Of a DNA stretch of 64,000 bases, positions 59,809 to 64,000 are shown piece by piece. How positions within the stretch are numbered: the first letter of the stretch is position 1; each line of letters begins with the position of its first letter. The translations under genes were made by a program, and so were the position numbers. Source of the stretch: Martelella lutilitoris (lineage in GTDB: Bacteria > Pseudomonadota > Alphaproteobacteria > Rhizobiales > Rhizobiaceae); contig NZ_CP066786.1 of the NCBI RefSeq assembly GCF_016598595.1, positions 3,061,501-3,125,500 on the forward strand, read 5' to 3'. The notes beneath the pieces are model-generated. The model did no database searches and was not told the DNA's origin. It saw only the letters and a list, made by a program, of their open reading frames with translations.

Positions 59809-61224
59809 ATGGCATCGGAACCGCTTGCGCTGGATATCGAGAAGGAGCCTTCCGGCCCGCTGTTTCTGGCGATTGCCGACGCGATCACCCGTGACATCAT
59901 GCGTGGCCGCCTGAAGCCCGGCGCCCGTCTGCCGGGGACGCGGGCGCTGGCGCGCGCGCTCGGCGTTCACCGAAACACGGTCGACGCCGCCTACCAGGAG
60001 CTCATGACGCAGGGCTGGCTCCATGCCGAACCGGCGCGCGGCACATTCGTCGCCGAGGATCTGCCCGAAAGCATGGCGGAGCCGGTTTCGGTGTCCGTGC
60101 CCAGAGAGCCCGCTACCGTCCGCCCGCATCTCGCCTTCAGCGATGGTGCTCCCGATCCCAGGCTGGTGCCGGACAAGGCGCTGGCGCGCGCCTTCCGCAG
60201 GGCATTGCTGTCGCCGGCCTTCCGCGGCGGCGCGGACTATGGCGATGCCCGGGGCACGCCGGTCCTGCGTCATGCGCTGTCGTCCTACCTCGCCTCGGAC
60301 CGGGGCGTGGTCGCCGATCCGGCGCGGCTGCTGATCACGCGCGGCAGCCAGATGGCGCTGTTCCTGGCGGCCAGGGCGGCGGTGAAGCCCGGTCAGGCGA
60401 TTGCCGTGGAGGAACCCGGCTACCCGCTGGCCTGGGAGGCCTTCCGGGCCGCGGGCGCTTCCGTGCGTGGCATTCCCGTTGATGCGGGCGGGCTGTCGGT
60501 CGCGGCGCTTGAGGCGGCGATTGAAAGCGATCCGCGCATCGCGGCGGTCTATGTCACGCCCCATCACCAGTATCCGACCACGGTCACCATGGGCGCGGCG
60601 CGGCGGCTGAAGCTTCTGGACACCGTCGAGCGTCACGGCATCACGCTGATCGAGGATGACTACGATCACGAGTACCGCTTCGAGGGGCGCCCGGTCCTGC
60701 CGCTTGCGGCCCGGGCCCCGGCAGGCCTGCCGCTGATCTATGTGGGCTCGCTCTCCAAACTGCTCTCGCCCGGTATCCGTCTCGGATATGCCATGGCCCC
60801 GGAGCCGTTGCTGACCCGCATGGCGGCCGCGCGTGCGGCCATCGACCGGCAGGGCGACGCGCCGCTTGAGGCCGCGCTGGCGGACCTGATCCGCGACGGC
60901 GATCTCGGCCGCCATGCGCGGAAGGCCCGTCGCATTTACCGGGCCCGGCGCGACGTCCTGGCGTCGGCGCTGTCGGCGCATCTGGGCGGGCGGATCTTCT
61001 TCGATCGGCCTGCGGGCGGGCTGGCGCTGTGGCTGCACTGCGAGAATGTCTCCGCCGACGCCTGGGCGGAGCGGGCCGGCGTGGCCGGGCTTGCGCTGCT
61101 GCCCGGAACGCACTTCGCCCTTGATCGCGCCGCGCCGCAAGCCCTTCGTCTCGGCTACGCGGCGCTGGACGAGGGGCAGATTGCCCGGGCGGTGGATATC
61201 CTCGCCCGAAGCTTGCCTGATTGA
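59809..61224 (+). CDS. MocR/PdxR-type regulator (GntR HTH fused to aminotransferase-like domain)
   Basis: The 471-residue protein has an N-terminal winged helix-turn-helix (about residues 10-75, GRLKPGARLPGTRALARALG). A fold-type I aminotransferase domain follows, with the PLP-binding Lys317 in GSLSKLLSPGIRLGY. Proteins of this kind sense PLP and usually control vitamin B6 genes (PdxR) or other amine pathways. Here it is divergent from GATase-MOSC-pdxY, so regulation of that operon is very likely. The ATG at 59809 is chosen; a TTG at 59791 is also in frame. Confidence 0.9.
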   Translation: MASEPLALDIEKEPSGPLFLAIADAITRDIMRGRLKPGARLPGTRALARALGVHRNTVDAAYQELMTQGWLHAEPARGTFVAEDLPESMAEPVSVSVPREPATVRPHLAFSDGAPDPRLVPDKALARAFRRALLSPAFRGGADYGDARGTPVLRHALSSYLASDRGVVADPARLLITRGSQMALFLAARAAVKPGQAIAVEEPGYPLAWEAFRAAGASVRGIPVDAGGLSVAALEAAIESDPRIAAVYVTPHHQYPTTVTMGAARRLKLLDTVERHGITLIEDDYDHEYRFEGRPVLPLAARAPAGLPLIYVGSLSKLLSPGIRLGYAMAPEPLLTRMAAARAAIDRQGDAPLEAALADLIRDGDLGRHARKARRIYRARRDVLASALSAHLGGRIFFDRPAGGLALWLHCENVSADAWAERAGVAGLALLPGTHFALDRAAPQALRLGYAALDEGQIARAVDILARSLPD

Positions 61225-61225
61225 G

Positions 61226-62215
61226 CTACTCGGCCGCCATGGTGGTGTCTTGAGGCCTGGCGGGCGCCACATGCATCCCGAGCCGTTGCAACAGGTCGTG
61301 GTCCCTCCAGGCCGCGGGGTTGCCGGTCGTCAGCAACTGATCGCCAACGAAAATGGAATTCGCGCCGGCAAGGAAGCAGAGCGCCTGCAATTCATCGCTC
61401 ATTCCCGTGCGTCCAGCGGAGAGCCGCACCACCGAGGCCGGCATCAGGATGCGCGCGAGCGCCACGAGACGGACGAGCGAGAACGGATCGACCGGGCTTG
61501 CGGTTTCCTGCACCGGCACGCCCTCGACCGGGTTCCACAGGTTGACCGGCACGCTGTCGGGATGGGCTGGCAGGGTCGCGAGCGTCACCAGCATGGCAAT
61601 GCGATCCTCTTCCGTTTCGCCCATGCCGACGATCCCGCCGCAACAGACCCTGATGCCGCCCTTGCGGACATGCTCGACCGTCTCCAGCCGGTCCGCCATC
61701 GTCCGCGTGGTGGCGATCTCGCGATAATAGTCCGGCGAGGTATCGATATTGTGGTTGTAGAAATCGAGCCCGGCCGCCTTCAGCCGCGCCACCTGATCCG
61801 GTTTCAGCATGCCGAGCGTCATGCAGGTTTCGAGCCCGAGTTCCGAGACGCCCTGCACCATGGCGCAGAGCTTGTCCATGTCGCGGTCCTTAGGGCTGCG
61901 CCAGGCAGCCCCCATGCAGAAGCGCTGCGCGCCCGCGTCCCTCGCGCGCCGTGCGGCTGCCAGAACATCGTCGGTCGCCATCAGCTTCGTCGCCTTCACG
62001 CCGGTCCGGTGGTGGGCCGATTGCGAGCAATAGCCGCAATCCTCCGGGCAGCCGCCGGTCTTGATGCTCAAGAGGCTCGCCGTCTCGATCGCGGTCGGGT
62101 CGAAATGGGCCCGATGCACGGTCTGCGCCCGGTGGATCAGGTCCGGAAATGGAAGGGCGTGGATCGCCCGCGCCTCGTCCATGGTCCAGTCGGTTCTGAT
62201 CTTGGCACCGGTCAT
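61226..62215 (-). CDS. bioB: Biotin synthase
   Basis: This 329-residue radical SAM enzyme inserts sulfur into dethiobiotin. The [4Fe-4S] cluster cysteines are in [13 protein letters not shown], and the conserved [12 protein letters not shown] and [10 protein letters not shown] segments are present. The start at 62215 overlaps the bioY stop by ATGA. Having synthesis and uptake genes in one operon suggests control by biotin level, here through BioR. The rest of the biotin pathway (bioF, bioD, bioA) is not in the window. Confidence 0.97.
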   Translation of the reverse strand: MTGAKIRTDWTMDEARAIHALPFPDLIHRAQTVHRAHFDPTAIETASLLSIKTGGCPEDCGYCSQSAHHRTGVKATKLMATDDVLAAARRARDAGAQRFCMGAAWRSPKDRDMDKLCAMVQGVSELGLETCMTLGMLKPDQVARLKAAGLDFYNHNIDTSPDYYREIATTRTMADRLETVEHVRKGGIRVCCGGIVGMGETEEDRIAMLVTLATLPAHPDSVPVNLWNPVEGVPVQETASPVDPFSLVRLVALARILMPASVVRLSAGRTGMSDELQALCFLAGANSIFVGDQLLTTGNPAAWRDHDLLQRLGMHVAPARPQDTTMAAE

Positions 62216-62769
62216 GCCGCGCGACCCTTGAGGCGGCCGAGGCCGGTGATCAGGGCGACCGCCAGCGCGATCTTGATCAGATCGCCGAGGATGAACGGAG
62301 CGAGGCCGGCGGCGATCAGGCCGGTGGCCGGCACGAACAATGCGAGCCATGCCAGGCCGAAGGCATAGACCACGGCGAGACCGGCAAGCATCGCCAGCGC
62401 CAGCCGCATCAGGCCATTCCCTTCGGCCAGCCTGCCGATCACGAGGGTCGAGAGCAGGTAGCCGATGAGATAGCCGCCGGTCGGCCCCGCCATGTAGGCA
62501 AGTCCGATCCCGCGCGCCGGCGAGCCGGAAAATACCGGAAGGCCCACCGCCCCGGCGGCGAGATAGGCGGCCATGGCTGCAAAGCCGAGCCGGGGACCGA
62601 GCGCCGCGGCCAGAAAGAACACCGCGAGCGTGTGCAGTGTCATCGGCACGGGCCAGAACGGGATCTGCACCTTGGCGCCGATCATGATCAGCACCGCGCC
62701 GAAAAGCGTGAGGGCTGCACCGCGCCAGAGTGATGCCGGGCGGGTCAGAGAAGGTGTGAGCAAGGCCAT
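62212..62769 (-). CDS. bioY: Biotin transporter S component BioY
   Basis: This 185-residue membrane protein with six helices is the substrate-binding subunit of an ECF-type biotin importer. Family features are [41 protein letters not shown] and [11 protein letters not shown]. Energy-coupling partners (BioMN) are not adjacent; solitary BioY proteins can function with shared components or alone. A BioR box pair lies upstream of its start, and bioB is coupled downstream. Confidence 0.95.
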   Translation of the reverse strand: MALLTPSLTRPASLWRGAALTLFGAVLIMIGAKVQIPFWPVPMTLHTLAVFFLAAALGPRLGFAAMAAYLAAGAVGLPVFSGSPARGIGLAYMAGPTGGYLIGYLLSTLVIGRLAEGNGLMRLALAMLAGLAVVYAFGLAWLALFVPATGLIAAGLAPFILGDLIKIALAVALITGLGRLKGRAA

Positions 62770-62799
62770 GAGGCGGTTCTCCGAAGATAGGTTTCGACG

Positions 62800-62809
62800 C
62801 TATCTATAA
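62800..62809 (-). promoter_or_regulatory. BioR box upstream of bioY (one mismatch)
   Basis: On the minus strand the sequence is TTATAGATAG, one base from the BioR consensus TTATMKATAA. It lies about 30 bases before the bioY start and includes a TATAGA that could serve as a -10 element, so binding would block RNA polymerase. Confidence 0.78.
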
Positions 62810-62841
62810 TTCCGGAGTCAGTTTTATATGATCAATGCAGA

Positions 62842-62851
62842 TTATAGATAA
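62842..62851. promoter_or_regulatory. BioR box in the bioR-bioY gap
   Basis: TTATAGATAA matches the BioR consensus exactly and lies within the larger inverted repeat GATTAT-AG-ATAATC. It starts 42 bases from the neighbouring box and ends exactly before the bioR stop codon. Two boxes four helical turns apart would allow cooperative repression of bioY-bioB. Confidence 0.88.
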
Positions 62852-63520
62852 TCAGCCGGGAATTTCATAAGTCTCTCTGATATCGGCATTTTTTGATGTC
62901 GGCTTGCGCTTGCCGATCCAGCCTACGTGGCGTGCCAGGGTCGAACAGGCAAATTCGGTCTGGCCCTTCCGCAGGGCATCAAGGATGGCACGGTGGTCGT
63001 GGTCTGTGCGTGCCTCCCAGTCGCTGCGCCAAGCGGCAAACAGGAAGCGCGCGCTCGCCGCCTGCAGGTCGTCGATCGTGCGCAGCAGGCGCGGCATGTG
63101 GCACGGTGTGAGGATCAGATGATGAAATCTGCGGTTCGCGGCCTCCCAGTCGCGGACATTGCCGGCGCGATCGCCGTGCCGGGTAACCTCTTCTGCCTCA
63201 TCGAGAATTGCCCGCGTCAGGTTTGGCGCAGCATGGCGTAGGGCTAGCGATTCGAGGCTCGCCCGCATCTCGGCGACCTCGCGCAATTCGGCGATATCGA
63301 ACTCGGTGACGCGGAACCCGCGCCAAGGCTCGCTCTCCGCCAGGCCCTGTTTCTGCAGCGCGCGAAAGGCCTCGCGCACCGGTACGTGGCTGGCGCCGAA
63401 CTCTGCTGCGACATAATCCTGCCGCAACCGTGCGCCTGGCCGGATCGCGCCCGATATGATCCGATCCGCGAGAATGCGCGCGATCCGGTCGGAAATGGTC
63501 TCGTCTGTCTCTTTGGTCAT
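62852..63520 (-). CDS. bioR: GntR-family biotin repressor BioR
   Basis: This 222-residue regulator has an N-terminal GntR-type winged helix (about residues 8-72, SGAIRPGARLRQDYVAAEFG, then VPVREAFRALQKQGL). A FadR/FCD-type helical domain with conserved histidines follows. Context identifies it as BioR: a TTATAGATAA box lies four bases upstream of its start, and two more boxes lie before bioY-bioB. BioR represses biotin genes in alphaproteobacteria that lack the DNA-binding domain of BirA. The upstream box implies autorepression. Confidence 0.9.
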   Translation of the reverse strand: MTKETDETISDRIARILADRIISGAIRPGARLRQDYVAAEFGASHVPVREAFRALQKQGLAESEPWRGFRVTEFDIAELREVAEMRASLESLALRHAAPNLTRAILDEAEEVTRHGDRAGNVRDWEAANRRFHHLILTPCHMPRLLRTIDDLQAASARFLFAAWRSDWEARTDHDHRAILDALRKGQTEFACSTLARHVGWIGKRKPTSKNADIRETYEIPG

Positions 63521-63523
63521 AGA

Positions 63524-63533
63524 TTATAGATAA
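63524..63533. promoter_or_regulatory. BioR box at the bioR promoter
   Basis: TTATAGATAA matches the BioR consensus exactly, within the inverted repeat GATTATAGATAATC. It is four bases upstream of the bioR start codon, so autoregulation is likely. Confidence 0.9.
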
Positions 63534-64000
63534 TCGATGTCACATATGAAGTCGACGTTTGTGGCGAATTGGACCTAGGGTGCGGCGAGCGACGAACTGG
63601 CTTCGGTTTGTTGAGGCGCAAGCATTCGACCGTGATCATCGGCCGCGCTATCGGGCACCTTTATGTGCTCTATCCCAACACCAGCGGCTAAAGTCGCCCA
63701 TTCTGGCGGCAAGCAACCCCAAGAGAAGGCCAGGTCCCGATCACTGTTCCGACCTCAGTACGTTGACAGCAGCACTAAGGTCGACTTATACGATGACTTG
63801 TATCGGAACGCGGACCAGCGTGGACAGCTAATTTTAAGCTGCTTTTCGTCGATATACTCACAAACATTTCTGAGCCGATCCAGATAGGATATTGATCCAT
63901 CTGGCCTTGTCGCGAGATCCCTCTCTCGGCCCCTCCCCCGTCAATTCATCCCGCCTGACCTGCCCCCGCATTGCCAAAACACAGCACCAAACTTGATGCG
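63534..64000. other. Region to the window edge with no recognisable gene
   Basis: Open frames of 70-90 residues on the plus strand (63559-63831, 63663-63887) do not resemble known proteins. The region beyond about 63750 is more A/T-rich than the average. It may hold a decayed gene or an accessory boundary, but nothing definite can be stated. Confidence 0.4.

Noticed and set aside
63559..63887. Short frames at the right edge as a transposase fragment
   Set aside because: No catalytic motif, terminal repeat or family resemblance could be seen.

Overview
The window is high-GC chromosomal DNA of an alphaproteobacterium, most likely of the Hyphomicrobiales (Rhizobiales) and near the Rhizobiaceae. 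The pointers are the protein families, the BioR type of biotin control (TTATAGATAA boxes), the small DUF1127 protein, the SPOR-tailed D,D-carboxypeptidase and the short palindromic intergenic repeats. The genus cannot be fixed by reading alone; a Rhizobium/Agrobacterium/Martelella-like genome would fit. I see no prophage, integrase, intact insertion sequence, CRISPR array or defence island. The only tRNA is tRNA-Trp(CCA).

Layout. 1-9743 (all minus strand) is the classical transcription/translation block tRNA-Trp, secE, nusG, rplK, rplA, rplJ, rplL, rpoB, rpoC (rpoC runs off the left edge), with hairpin-rich leaders before rplJ, rpoB and rpoC. 9744-17860 holds a REPIN-like repeat, a large flavoprotein of the sarcosine/dimethylglycine dehydrogenase type, an MscS-family channel, DUF924, an AI-2E-family transporter and an FMN-binding pyridoxamine-oxidase-like protein. 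17913-24677 mixes DUF971, molybdenum cofactor genes (moaA, mobA with an EamA permease between them), a methyltransferase, yidD, a NifU-like scaffold, hisI, a CBS protein and a rhomboid protease. 24947-32780 is envelope biology: D,D-carboxypeptidase, two OmpA-type lipoproteins and an RND efflux pair. 33036-44010 carries a UvrD-like helicase, a PAS-GGDEF-EAL protein, pncA, a TetR-controlled redox pair with three clear operators, azlCD and aminopeptidase P. 44379-57064 has a DUF1127 protein, an AidB-like dehydrogenase, the run pyrB-pyrC'-plsY-dprA, then topA-rnr and DUF983. 57500-63533 is a vitamin region: GATase-MOSC-pdxY divergent from a MocR/PdxR-like regulator, then bioY-bioB controlled by BioR with three recognisable boxes.

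How the genes work together. Many pairs are translationally coupled through ATGA or TTGA overlaps: EamA/mobA, adaptor/RND pump, azlC/azlD, pyrB/pyrC', topA/rnr, GATase/MOSC, MOSC/pdxY, bioY/bioB. The points most worth checking are: (1) the pyrB-linked dihydroorotase has lost nearly all its metal ligands and is probably a structural PyrC'; (2) a roughly 90-bp palindromic repeat abuts CTAG stop codons and supplies the last residues and stop codon of aminopeptidase P; (3) the three TetR operators and the three BioR boxes; (4) an operon that joins a PLP kinase to a MOSC protein and a glutamine amidotransferase under a probable PLP-sensing regulator. No wholly new multi-gene system is evident; most of the window is ordinary core genome.
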